Positions 23,859 to 35,410 of a stretch of 64,000 nt of DNA are shown one piece after another (within the stretch, counting starts at the first letter, position 1; every line of letters starts with the position of its first letter). The notes beneath the pieces are model-generated. The model saw nothing but the letters and a program-made list of their open reading frames with translations. It searched no databases and was not told the origin of the DNA. Made by a program: the position numbers and the translations under genes. The stretch is from Sycobia sp. Sy_11 (Eukaryota > Arthropoda > Insecta > Hymenoptera > Epichrysomallidae), in the NCBI GenBank assembly GCA_018907035.1, contig JACCIC010000015.1:5706501-5770500 (forward strand), given 5' to 3'.

Positions 23859-25309
23859 TCACGGTTCCCAATACTTTGTCACCACCGTTGTTCTATAATT
23901 TCCAAAAGAAACAAAGAAAAGAAGAAAGACGTAAATCTGTCAAGCCACTGTCGCTTGACGGGCTTCTGTACAATCCGAGCTCGTACGAGCAAAAAACTCA
24001 TGTTCATCGAATAACTTCAGTTATCAACTTTTTTTTCTTTCTTAATAAATTTTGCTCCGCTTTCGAAGTCACCGCCGAGAAATCCATTCTCTTCTATTTA
24101 TTCGCGTGATTTAATAAATGCTATATACAGCAATAATTAAACTCGTAATCTAATACATCGGTAATTCATTAGCGTTGAGTATCTGTATCGATGAAACCGA
24201 AGTATTGAACTCCATTTGCGCGCGTTTAACGATAAAAAAAAAACGAGAAAAAATTTCATCGAACCCGTCGTTATATTCGATGTATTCTTTTAGACTGTCG
24301 TTTTGGTGTAAGGACTTATTTCGTTGAGCGGTCGAGGTCGCGAAATTTTAATTCTTTTTTCTTTTTTACTCGAATACAAGGCGCGAAGTTCATTTGATAA
24401 TTGAAAACAAAAGAGGCTCTGTAGAAAAATTTCCTTCCTTCACCCGACTAATTAATTAGTTTCGTACAATCGAAGCAGGGGTGAGGGCGTAACGAGGCTC
24501 GAATTCACATACAGGGTGTTACCGATATAACTAGACGCTGTAGCAGATCGATATAAGAAGAGGGAAAGTTTCGTATAAAAATGGCAATACGCATTATGGG
24601 AAATTCCAATTGGGAGGGGGCGCGGATTTGTTTCTCGAGTGGGGGCTGAGGAATTTGAGAAGACGACGATAATCTCGACAGAAAGCCAAAAGGTCCGATT
24701 TCTCGATGTCATAAATAGAAAAAAAGTCTCCATCCATGAGGCGGTGCCCCGATCTGAACTCACGCGGGATTCGTGTGTTACGATTACACTTGAGCCCTCC
24801 TTTACCTGGATCATCGATCATTAGTCAATGCATCGCCACAAGTCGAAATGCAAGTAAATATTATATTTATCGTTTGCGATTATTGTTTGAAGAGCTGACC
24901 ATTACCTTATACGTTGTAAAAAATTTTGTATCACGAGAAATTCAATCCGTTAAGCAACAAAAAAATGTATCAAACAGTCGAGTTAGAAAGTAATTCAAAA
25001 TAATAAATTAAATTATGCTGTTTTTTATCTAATTAAAAACTCTATTTCAAATTTTGTATAACGTATTCGCGAAAATAAAAAATAAAGTTATACGCGTATT
25101 TTTTTCATTGTTTCAATTCAAGTTCGAATCTGATGGCTACGAACTAATTGAATAAGAAGATATTCAAATACATTTGTCGAATCAGCTCGTGCGATCCTAC
25201 ACCGTGTGGCCAGCTACCTTAGACACAGATAACTTGCGCTACTTCCAGCTTCGAGGCAAAACAAAAAAAAAAACGATTTTCCTAATCTTCTACGAAGGAT
25301 ACGGTTCTG
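23270..25309. other. Non-coding stretch with one possible old transposon fragment
   Basis: A (TA)n tract is at 23812-23856. From about 24511 a CAGGGTGTTACC motif, typical of the ends of some mariner-like elements, is followed by sequence open on both strands to 24824. The plus frame at 24639-24824 contains VRFLDVINRKKVSIHEAVPR. I could not assign it to a family or find a matching second end. Confidence 0.35.
23812..23856. repeat. (TA)n microsatellite
   Basis: About 45 bases of TA dinucleotides. Confidence 0.95.
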
Positions 25310-26556
25310 TAGAAGATTGTCCCAGAAGTACCAGGCTTGACCTAGAGGTGCCGATAGTTGCTCAAAAAATACCACTGTGTTAGAAAGTACACCATCCATA
25401 AGGCAAATGTCTCAAGTTTGAAGACGCCATGATGTCTAGTATTTGTTTGACAGCCATCAATAGTGAACGTTTTCAGTGAATTTGTAAACATGGAAGAAAT
25501 TGGTCATTGTTATCTGATATAATACTTTTATTTGAAAGGCCTCAGTCCAACCAATATAAAAGCTGAACTAGACTCTACTCTAGATGATACTGCTCCTTCG
25601 TTTGCAACAGTAAAATATTGGGTAGCAGAGTTTAAACGAAGCCGTACGAGCTGACAAGGCGAGCATCGCCGTGGTCGACCAATCGAGGTGACGACTCCAG
25701 AAATATTGAAGAAAATCCACAAAGCGGAACTGGATGATCGTCGACTTAAAATGCGGCACATCGCATATTAACTGAAAATTTGGAGATGACCAAGCTGTGC
25801 GCAAGATGGGTGCCGCGTTTGCTCGCAATGTAACAAAAACAGGATCGTGAAGATGTTTCAGTTGAGTGTTTGGCAATGTATTCGCAAAAATAAATCCGAA
25901 TTTTTGTACCGTTTCATAACCATGGATCAAATATGGGTCCACCACTTCACACTCGAAACAAAAGAACAATCAAAACAATGGCCGCAAAAAGGAGAACCGG
26001 CTCCAAAGAAGGCAAGGACCGTTCCATGTGCAGGCAAGGTTATGAGATGCATGTGGGATAATTTTCATTGACTATCTTGAAAAAGGAAAAACTATCAACG
26101 ACCAGTATTATGTGAACTTATTGTAACGTTTGAGCGAAAAAATCAAACGAAAACAGCCACATTTGGCTAAGAAGAACGTGTTGTTCCATCAAGACAATGC
26201 ACCAACTCACACATACGTTATTGCAGTCGCCAAAACGAATGAATTAAAGTTTGAATTGCTACCTCATGCGCCGTATTCGCCAGATTTAGCTCCCTCGGAT
26301 TATTTTCTGTTCCCAAACATGAAAAAATGGCTCGCTGTTTAAAGATTTTCCAACAATGAAGAGGCGATGTCGGCAGTTAATGGCTATTATGAGGAGCTCG
26401 ACAATGCTTATTATAAAAAGGTTATCGAACTTATTGAACATCGCTGGGAAAAGTGTATAGAGATAAAAGGAGATTATGTTTAAAAATAAATATATTTTTT
26501 TCCAAAATTTTTGAGTTTTATTTGTTGGGCCAGATACTTCTGGGACAACCCTCGTA
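25310..26556 (+). mobile_element. mariner-family DNA transposon (inactive)
   Basis: The left end reads TAGAAGATTGTCCCAGAAGTA, and the reverse complement of the right end begins TACGAGGG followed by TTGTCCCAGAAGTA. This gives 14 identical bases within imperfect terminal inverted repeats of about 28 bases, bordered by TA. The total of about 1.25 kb is the usual mariner length. It encloses one transposase gene in plus orientation, which is broken. The element sits at the left edge of a GC-rich island. Confidence 0.85.
25490..26483 (+). pseudogene. mariner transposase pseudogene (DD34D)
   Basis: Mariner transposases cut and paste DNA at TA sites using three aspartates. Here the reading starts with ATG at 25490 and ends with ...IEIKGDYV and TAA at 26481-26483. 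The helix-turn-helix region (FYLKGLSPTNIKAELD, then FATVKYWVAEFKRSRTS) and the GRP linker (RRGRPIEV) are present. The first catalytic Asp lies in TMDQIWVHHF, the second in FHQDNAPTHT and the third in YSPDLAPSDYFLFP. Exactly 34 residues separate the last two, so the catalytic triad survives. The gene is broken by a frameshift just after the start, stops near 25652 and 25768, further frame changes in the middle and a stop at 26341-26343 (WLAV, stop, RFSNNEEAM). It cannot make active protein. It is similar in type to mariners widespread in ants and other insects; the subfamily is not determined. Confidence 0.9.
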
Positions 26557-27000
26557 CTTTGCCGCCTAGATGATCGCCCCGGCTTTCCCACTCGGAACTG
26601 GCGAAAATCCCTGCGTTGACTTTTACACGCGCTTTTCGCCGCTCGTTACCGATCCATGCCGCTGCGGCGTCCTCGAGCCACATCGGCGACACCACGTATG
26701 GGCGCGCCCCTGTGCAAAATCCGCAATGCGCGCCTGAGTCACGCACTGCTGCTGTACGGGGCGGGCTGGCGCGGCCCGGACGGACTGGGAAGTTTCGCGG
26801 AGCGCGGACGCGCCGACGATGCTTCCGGCTGGTACCCCACCCGCGCAAGGATTGCGAAATGAACGCTGCAGCCGCGCACCGGCCGCGTGTCGAAAAAGAT
26901 AAGGTGCGCGCAGCCCCGCGGTTTAATCAGCTAATTGCGTAAACGTATTTTAAGCTCGTATTAACCGCCGCCTTTTGAATGCGAAAAACCGGGACGCGAG
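26557..27000. promoter_or_regulatory. GC-rich island next to the mariner
   Basis: CpG-rich stretch with overlapping frames of 68-122 codons on both strands, explained by composition. No domain recognised. Confidence 0.3.
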
Positions 27001-28170
27001 GAAAGCGAGTTTTTTCATTAGGTCCGGATCGATGTCTCGTTGGTCAAATAGCGAGAATTTGTTTTTTTCTTATATCATTAGTACAATGACGTGAATCCGT
27101 CAAATGTCGATGTACTATTTTAGATTCATAAGGTGTCCATAGACTCGAGAAGTGGGCACAAAATTTAATGATTATTATTATATAATTTTTGCCAATTTGT
27201 TCATAGAAAAACGAATAATAAGCACGTGAATAAATCTACATTATTTGTCAATTTTTCTATGAAAAGAATAATTTAACATTTTTTTGTGAAAATTCTCAAA
27301 AATCAGCCTTACATAAGTTGGAGCGCATACTCGACAATTATAAAGAATTCTAAAAATACCAATGAATACAAAAACTACTACCTCTTAAATTTGACCATTA
27401 AATTAACCTAAATTTTAATAGATACATTTCATCATTAAGAAGAACTTACGTAAGGTTAGAATTAGGCCTCAAAAAAGTAAGGTATAAATCATCTACAATA
27501 TAGATATAATTTTAAAAAATTCTTGTAACATATTCCAGCCAAACGAAAACATCAGATAAGCTTTTACACTCTGATTTAATGAAAAGCTACGCTGAAAAAA
27601 TTGGAACAATTCTTACTACTAGAAAAATTGAGAAAAAAATATATATCATTAGTGTTGGTGGTTTACAACCAATAAATAGAGATCCATTTTGAAAATCTTC
27701 AAAGAAACAAGCAATAATCCCAGTTTTTTCAACGGTTCCTTTGATATCAAATATATATTCATCTGTCCCTTTTTTACTTCTCTGTGACTTACAAATACGC
27801 AGGCAATTTTAGCGGCTGCCCTTTGATCTATGTTTCTGTTGCGCCGCCATGTATATTCCATCAACTGGTCGCTCGTTATAAAAACGAATAGATAAACGTT
27901 TAAAATCTATAATTTAATAAAAATACATAAACGTGCACAATAAAGAAAGCGATCATAGAAATTCTAGAAATTGTAGAAATAACTAGACAGATAAATAACA
28001 GTTTGCAAATCATTAGTGAAACGAAGAAAATGCACGATTTCTTCTATACTATCTTTATCTTTTATATTCTGAATCTATATCTAAAAATTTCCTTCTAACA
28101 AAATCACGGATACTTAGTTGCTTCGACTACCGGTTCTTAAATAAACTTTACAACGCTTCGTTCCATATCT
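27001..28170. other. AT-rich non-coding stretch
   Basis: No feature seen. A 71-codon minus-strand frame (27649-27864) lacks any recognised motif. Confidence 0.55.
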
Positions 28171-28802
28171 TAAGAATGGTACGAGAACCTAAACTACATA
28201 AGATAAATCCAACAAACCAACCGCCAAAGTTGCTCCTGTTGCACGGACATCTTAAATTTCACAATTCCGTGGTTATTTCTTCGGCCACAGCGACGACGGG
28301 TCGTAGCTTAAATCGTGCCCTACGTCATATCCGGGGAAAAGTAAGCTTTTCGTTTTTCATTCGCGCCCCGTGCCGACCGCCGCCGCGGACCGGAAGCCCC
28401 CCCGACGATAATTATTGCGCCTTTCGTTTCCGGGACAACGCCGCGCGCCCGTTTAATAAGCACGGAGTTAGATCCGCTCGCCCCGAATGGCAAACCTCAA
28501 AAATCTAATAAGCCCCGCCGCCGTCGCTGTTCCTCCATCCCTACCCCTCCCCCCCCCACTCCTCTCCCGGCCAACTTCGCTAATCAGCGCATATTAAAGC
28601 AAAAGCCATTTTACCCCCATCCGCATCTCTCCCCCGCCCCTTAGACACATCCGTCCCCACGCACTCTATCTCCCCCCCCCCTCAACCACCCTCTCCGCGC
28701 AGAACTATTCTTAATCCCGCATTAATAATTTTCGAGTTCCCTATATCTCGGCCCTCGCTTCCCCCAACGAAGTCCCTATCCACGGCGAGGCGTGTGTGGT
28801 TC

Positions 28803-28854
<52 letters not shown>

Positions 28855-28870
28855 GCTCGCTGGCTCGACC
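28171..28870. promoter_or_regulatory. GC-rich island, strongly pyrimidine-biased on the plus strand
   Basis: CpG-rich at 28290-28500, then C/T-rich with several runs of seven or more C, ending in a (CT)n tract at 28805-28852. The long purine/pyrimidine asymmetry could form triplex (H-DNA). No exon found. Confidence 0.35.
28805..28852. repeat. (CT)n microsatellite
   Basis: About 48 bases of CT dinucleotides. Confidence 0.95.
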
Positions 28871-30717
28871 TTTACCTACACCAGACTTCCTATGGCGTTG
28901 GATTATTTGTATTCTGGATTTCGTATCTGACTTCATACGATTTCTCAGGATTTTAATTAGACTTTGAAGGTTTGTAAGTGTTCCGCCATTTTTCTATTAA
29001 TATTTGACGATTACTGCTGAGTGTTCATAATTGTAAAAGAAATCGACTGAGTTCAAATATTATCTCATGTTAATTTTTTTTTCTTATTGTCAAACTAATT
29101 ACAATGATTTCCATTGATTTCCTGTCGATTCACGACAAGAAGGAGTCCGATTACATTTCATAACGATGAAGCTTCTAAGCTCATTATCAATAAGAATTTA
29201 CTTCCGTAGCCTTGGAATTCTGGAATCGCGAGAGATATTTTTTTTCGATTTTTCATTTTCTTCCCTAATAGCTTGTATATAGAAATGTTTATCCCGCAAA
29301 ACGAACAATTTCATCATGGTTTTGCAAAATATTCCGTACTTTCCAAACTTTACAAATAAATACAAACTGCAATTTATACCGCTTTCTAATATTTTTTATC
29401 GCTTTTCATTAATAATTGAATAATTGAAATAAACGCAACAAATATGGCTATTTTTACAAACATTTTGAAACGCGAATTATATTTTAAGGTAAATTATTGA
29501 TTGACAATGAGATTTTTACGTTCAAAAGTTTTTCCCCATCCCTCTCTGATATTTGAAAAACTACCTATTATTAATCGACATTTGAATAAAGAACACTCAT
29601 TTAAGAGTAATTTTACTGCAATCACTTTTAGAATACACAAAGCTGTAGAAATCCAATTTTCTTACTTCTGTAATTTTTATTCTTTCGATTAATATTCTCT
29701 TTTGTGCTCCGTTCTTTTAATTTTTCCAGCTTTTATTGAAAACAACTATGAAATTCTAAACTAAAAATTGTTACGATCTGTTATTTCTTCTTTTTTAGTT
29801 AACTCGTCCTTAATTGCGAATAACAATCAATTTAATTGAAGTATGATTAAATATGGAATTTCTAAGCTTTACGTATTCTAAAATAAGTTGCTCATATTTC
29901 TAATACTAAATTAATTTTCTCAGAGACGCTAAACATCTAAAAAAATATCTACAAATTATATTAAACAATTAAGTTTACAAAATCTCTGATATTCTATTCC
30001 AAATTTTTTCAGTATTGTAGTTTATTTTTCTTTTCATCTTCTCTATGATTATTTTTATAAATTCATTTTATTTATTCTTATATTCATGAACTCGATAATT
30101 CTTTTACAACAAGAAGATTGAACTATGTATAAAACCCTTGGCAACGAGTGCGAGGAAAGATTTCGAAAGTTCTTGAAAATGACTTTTTAAACAAATTCAA
30201 TCCAAAAATAGAATATTGATAGTTTTTCGTTGAAGATTTTTTTTCAGATCCAACATCATCTATTAAGCTGTAGATTTCGAAAGAAAATGATAATAAAAGA
30301 ATTCAATATCGATGCAAATTAAGTCAACCATTTAATCCTGCATACAAATTTACAATATATATGGGATTTTTTGGAAACTTAAGTGGACCATCTTTAGAAT
30401 TAACTATAATACGACCGAATGAAAGCACGCTTTAGATATTTCGTTTATATCGAGTTCGGTCGAATTTTTTTGTAAAAATTCATATTTTTAATCATTGTAT
30501 GTAGTTATGCTTGAATTAACCTTAAAAAAAACATTTATAATGGGTAAACCAATTACTTCAGTAATTTTATAATTAAGTATCGCAAAAACACTGTATAAGT
30601 GTTACAAAAATTCATGTCAAGACAGCGAAAGGATCCACCTCGCAGCTATAAATTTGGAGATGTGGGCAGACTATAGATGTTTTTTTTACATATATATTTA
30701 CTAGTAAGTATGCTCAA

Positions 30718-30766
<49 letters not shown>

Positions 30767-31640
30767 CTTCCAAAGATATTCTTTTAGCTTCAGAAAGCCA
30801 TGAAAAGTAACTGTTAATCGAAAGTTGTCAAATAAGACCAAGATAAATGAATGATGAAGTAATTGTTGAATATTGTAGTTGACTCAAAATCTAATTCTGG
30901 ATTTGGATCTCTGTTTGACTTAAGGCACCACAGAAAAGTTAAACTATTGAATATACCGAGTAGTCCACCGCAGCTGCTATTTTTCTTCCTAATTATTATT
31001 TTTCTCAACTTATAGTTCTTATTAAAATTTATATATACACTAATTATTTAAAAACATTTCTTAATTCAAATGCTATACTCAATTATGACAGGTTATTTAA
31101 GGTACAAAAAAATGACAGATACGAGCATATATATCAGAGTACACCATATCTATATATAAGCATATCTGCTTCCGATTTAGTGGTCCACATATTATCCAGA
31201 TGTATGATCTGTAGACACGTTTTATAATGCAACGATATTCCATTGTCATAATAGTTATAATAATTCAAATAAAATAAACCAACTTCTCTCTGGAACTAAC
31301 GTCATGAAGACGCGAAATAGATATTCATATTTAGGATTTTCTTCTACGCTTGATGAAAAAAAAATGTTAAAAGTCAAATAATTTTTCTTTTTTGTAGCAT
31401 AAATTACCATTTCCAAATAATATTAAAACATGCCTCTGTACCATGTTATAACTGAAACTGCCATACTGATTGATGCAAAGTTTTTTTTCCACAATTCAAG
31501 TTTTCGACACGAGAGGTCATACCAATAGATTTCAAATTAAAAGAGTAGTTGATTAAATTTTATTTTACATATGTATCTTTTTTTTTCATTTTCATAATGC
31601 CATTGTCCCCGTATAACAGTCATGGCAAGGGAAATTGGGA
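28871..31640. other. AT-rich non-coding stretch
   Basis: Contains a (TA)n tract at 30720-30764. No gene, RNA or transposon could be recognised. Confidence 0.6.
30720..30764. repeat. (TA)n microsatellite
   Basis: About 45 bases of TA dinucleotides. Confidence 0.95.
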
Positions 31641-32045
31641 AAATCGTTTCTTACTTTAAATCACTCGTTCCCAATCCTCGACACATATCCCGTATCGTGT
31701 CGCCATCGCGCGCATTAAACGGCAGTCCCCTAAATAGATTGCCGTCCGAATGACAAAAAAAAAAAAAAAAAAATTAAAAAAAATGCGCCCCCTCAGCGCT
31801 GCGCGCGGGAAAATCCAACATTCGCGCCCGAAGTTCCATAATACTTAATCATGATGGACGCGCGCGCGCGTGTCACGCGAAGACAATTACTGTCCGCGTC
31901 CAGTATTTGCCCGTTGGTTGCCGCGGGGTGGAGGAGGTGGAGGGGGCGATTTTCGCCGATCCGCCGAGCTGATGATGATTTCCCGACGATGTGACGCTGC
32001 CCTCGGGTTCTAACGGGCCGTCGTCAGAGAGGGGGGGGGAGAATT
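31641..32045. promoter_or_regulatory. Short CpG-rich island
   Basis: CpG-rich with a (GC)n-like core near 31859-31872 and no reading frame of note. Possible regulatory element by composition only. Confidence 0.3.
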
Positions 32046-33360
32046 ACCTATTTCGATCGTCTTCACATAAAAATCGCTGAGCGCTTGTTTTATTTCTTTT
32101 TTTTTTTGGTTATTAACGGAGTGCCGTTGATCGAACTGTACTATTAGGATTGAAGTGAATTAGTTTGATCGCCGATGCGACGAATGTGCCAATGCACCAG
32201 ACAATAGTTTTATGGATTCTTTAACGCCCAAAATCGTTTTTCGTTTTCTTTTTGGCCTTGAAATTATCGCCTTAGAAATATAAAAGAAAGAAGAACTTGA
32301 CTTTTGTTTCTAAAAACCAAAGTTCCAAATATATATTTTAAGATATGCACTTTTAGAATCTAGTCACCAACATGAGCGGTTAGAATTTTCATTTATTTAA
32401 CTGAAAAAGTGACATTTGTCAAATATTGTTATTTAAGAAAAAACAGACATGCTTTCTGCACAAGCTTTGTCTTCATTTTTATAAATTAAAACTTGCAATT
32501 TTGGAAAAGTATTTTGCATTACATACTTTAAAAAAATAACAATCTCATATTAAACGTAAACATTTATTTATTGCACATTTTACAGAATAAGTAAATTTTA
32601 AATTATTGGGTTTTGGACAGATTTAAAAAAATTCAAATAAATATAATCAAATGTTTTTATTCCATAAAGCTGTTTTATATTATTCAACCCTTTTGTCTAA
32701 AGAAATTATAAAATTTTTTACTATCTTGAGCTTATTGAAATTTTTATAGTGCCCTTACACTGTGGTCTTTCATCTGTAAAAATTATTTAACAAAATAAAT
32801 AGTTTATTTTTACTAATAAACGTTGGATTGATCGTGTAAAGGCATTCGAACCGACACTCATCGAAACAAATTTTTGATTTTTCGAAGGACATAGAAAGTC
32901 AACAATTTGAATAATGCTCCAATTGGAAATTTCATGAAGAAAATTACTTTTACTTGACTTTATTCTTTTGTTTCGATTAGACGAATGTTCGAAATTTCTT
33001 TGACACCGTCGTATTTAATGCTTTTAAATAATTACAAGCATCATTCTAAAGGTAGTTAAAAAAAGCCCTGGTTAAAAAATTTTTTAAGCTGTATCTGATA
33101 TGAAAACTTATTGAATATATGATTGTGTTTCTAATATTCAGAAGAAATTACCTGAGTTATCAGTTACACTAACACAATTACTTAAATAGTGGTTTTTACA
33201 ATAGCTAATTTATATTTGATATGTATATATAAGACACATTCGATAAAACTTTGTGCGAAAAAAAATTACGTATCACTTATTTGAGATCCTAGTATTTAAA
33301 AAAAAAAAAAAGAAAAGCTCACTCGTGCTAATGTCAATATTTACACTGTTTAATTGCCGT
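32046..33360. other. AT-rich non-coding stretch
   Basis: No feature seen on either strand. Confidence 0.55.
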
Positions 33361-33794
33361 GACGAAAGCACTAACGCCAGCCTTCCATTAATAAATTTTT
33401 TACGCTCTCGCGTCAAAAACTAATTCGTTCGTTCTCTAAAAAATGGGGGGGGGGAGGAAGAGGAGGAATCCAACCGACGAAAAGGAAAATAAATCCGTGT
33501 ACGAAATATATTAGCAGCCGCATCATTAAGTCGTATTGAACTTAGCCGAGTCGCGTACAATATTGTGTGATTTAATAAATGACATTATACGACACCCCCC
33601 CCCCAACTCCCGCGTTTATTTTTGCAGCGAAACTCGAGGAAAACGGATTATAAGGCGAAACGAGCGCGCGCTACGGAGATCTTATCTCCTGATCCTCGCT
33701 TTAATCTCGATATAATATGTATCGTCGCCCCGCTCTGTTACCGGAAATATCGACAATTATTACTGCGGCCCATCCAATACGTATAATATTATGG

Positions 33795-33796
<2 letters not shown>

Positions 33797-33842
<46 letters not shown>
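33797..33842. repeat. (TA)n microsatellite
   Basis: About 46 bases of TA dinucleotides. Confidence 0.95.
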
Positions 33843-33843
<1 letters not shown>

Positions 33844-34346
33844 CTTTTCCCAAAAGCCGTCCAAAAATAACAGAGAGTCGGAAAAATTAATTCACCGGCG
33901 TGTCCAAAAAGACTTCATTCGTCGCCGCTCGCGTTATTACAGGACGAAAAAAAAGAAGAAAAGTCTCCGACAGAAGAGAAAAGGAAATTCTCGTCTTTCG
34001 GGCGACGAGCCGCCGTTGGGCCCGCGTCTAGCCGCGTTATTTTATGCTCGCGCGAAATATCGTAAAAAAATCCCACGAATTGCGGAGCCCATCGAAAGCG
34101 CGCGAGACGACGCGAGACGCGACGGGCGGCACAGCGAGTCGAAAGTTTTTATATTTTACCGCTGCGGGCCGTGACGTCGTTTTTCGTCTCTCTCCCTCTC
34201 TCTGTCTCTCCCTCTCACTCTCTCCCTCTTTCTCCCTAGAGACCGTTGTAACTTGGCGGTTTTCAAAGCGAGAGCCATATTTAAAATAACGAAACTTAGT
34301 TTTTGCAGGTAGTATATTTGGAAGTACAGTATTAAAACACGAGCTT

Positions 34347-34360
34347 TCTTTCTCTCTCTC

Positions 34361-34418
<58 letters not shown>
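34347..34418. repeat. (CT)n microsatellite
   Basis: About 72 bases of CT dinucleotides with one CA interruption. Confidence 0.95.
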
Positions 34419-34421
<3 letters not shown>

Positions 34422-34510
34422 CTGTCTCCCCGCCCCTGGCTATGCCACGATTTCATGTGCGCTCAATAAAGTACAGGAAGCGATGAAGGCGCGAATCGCG
34501 TAATTTCGAG

Positions 34511-34736
34511 GCCCGATGGCGGATTTCATATAAAATTTTTAAAGACAGACGTTTTTAAAGATGTTGTAAAGTGGGAAAATTGTCGGAGAAATAATTAAGA
34601 TTGTAATCAAATTATCTCGTTGTGGGAGTTTCATCTGAATTTCATTTAATTTAAAATAAATCAATGATAGTCTGTACATTTATTTTTATATTACAGTATT
34701 GTGATGACGCTCTGACCGCTCGATTACATTTATCGC

Positions 34737-34779
<43 letters not shown>

Positions 34780-35358
34780 GACTGAATTTCCTAGAGTGTT
34801 GATAGAATTTAAATCTATTATATAAATTATATTTTTTGTACTACTATTGACAAGATCCAATTTAATGTGCCCGAAACGCCACATAGAAAAACATAAAAAT
34901 GTAAATTTAGACAGAATGTAGAATATATTTTATTATTCAGTATGAAAAATCATTACAATTTAAATTTAAAGTAAATATAAATTACATTACAAATAATAAA
35001 CTAATTGAATTCATCCAATTATAGTGTCCATAAACTTATGCTGGATTTTTCTAAGCAGTTTGCATGCTTCACCACAATTTTTTTAGGTAATTTAAAAAAA
35101 ATTGGGGAAAAAATTATTTTCTTTTAAGTTAACCACAGTTATTTACAAGGCTTGCAAGATTTTACGATTATGGATAAATCAATTTTCACCCCTTTTCGAT
35201 AGAATATAAAGAAAAATTATTATTTCAAAACAAATTTTTTGTTCTTCTTATACTACAACGCGTGGCATTCAAACTCTAAATGCTTACAATTTGTTTTTAC
35301 CGCTTGTACAATAATTTGAAACCCGACAATACTTAATATAATTACTTAATATAAGTAA

Positions 35359-35410
<52 letters not shown>

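Larger units (their letters stand above)
33361..34510. promoter_or_regulatory. GC-rich island with TA and CT tracts
   Basis: Mixed GC-rich sequence with C and G runs, a (TA)n tract at 33797-33842 and a long CT tract at 34347-34418 preceded by degenerate CT units from about 34188. Frames up to 127 codons begin inside the (TA)n and are not credible. Confidence 0.3.

Noticed and set aside
24452..24814. 120-codon minus-strand frame
   Set aside because: The plus strand is open over the same bases and no family is recognisable. Kept only as part of a possible repeat fragment.
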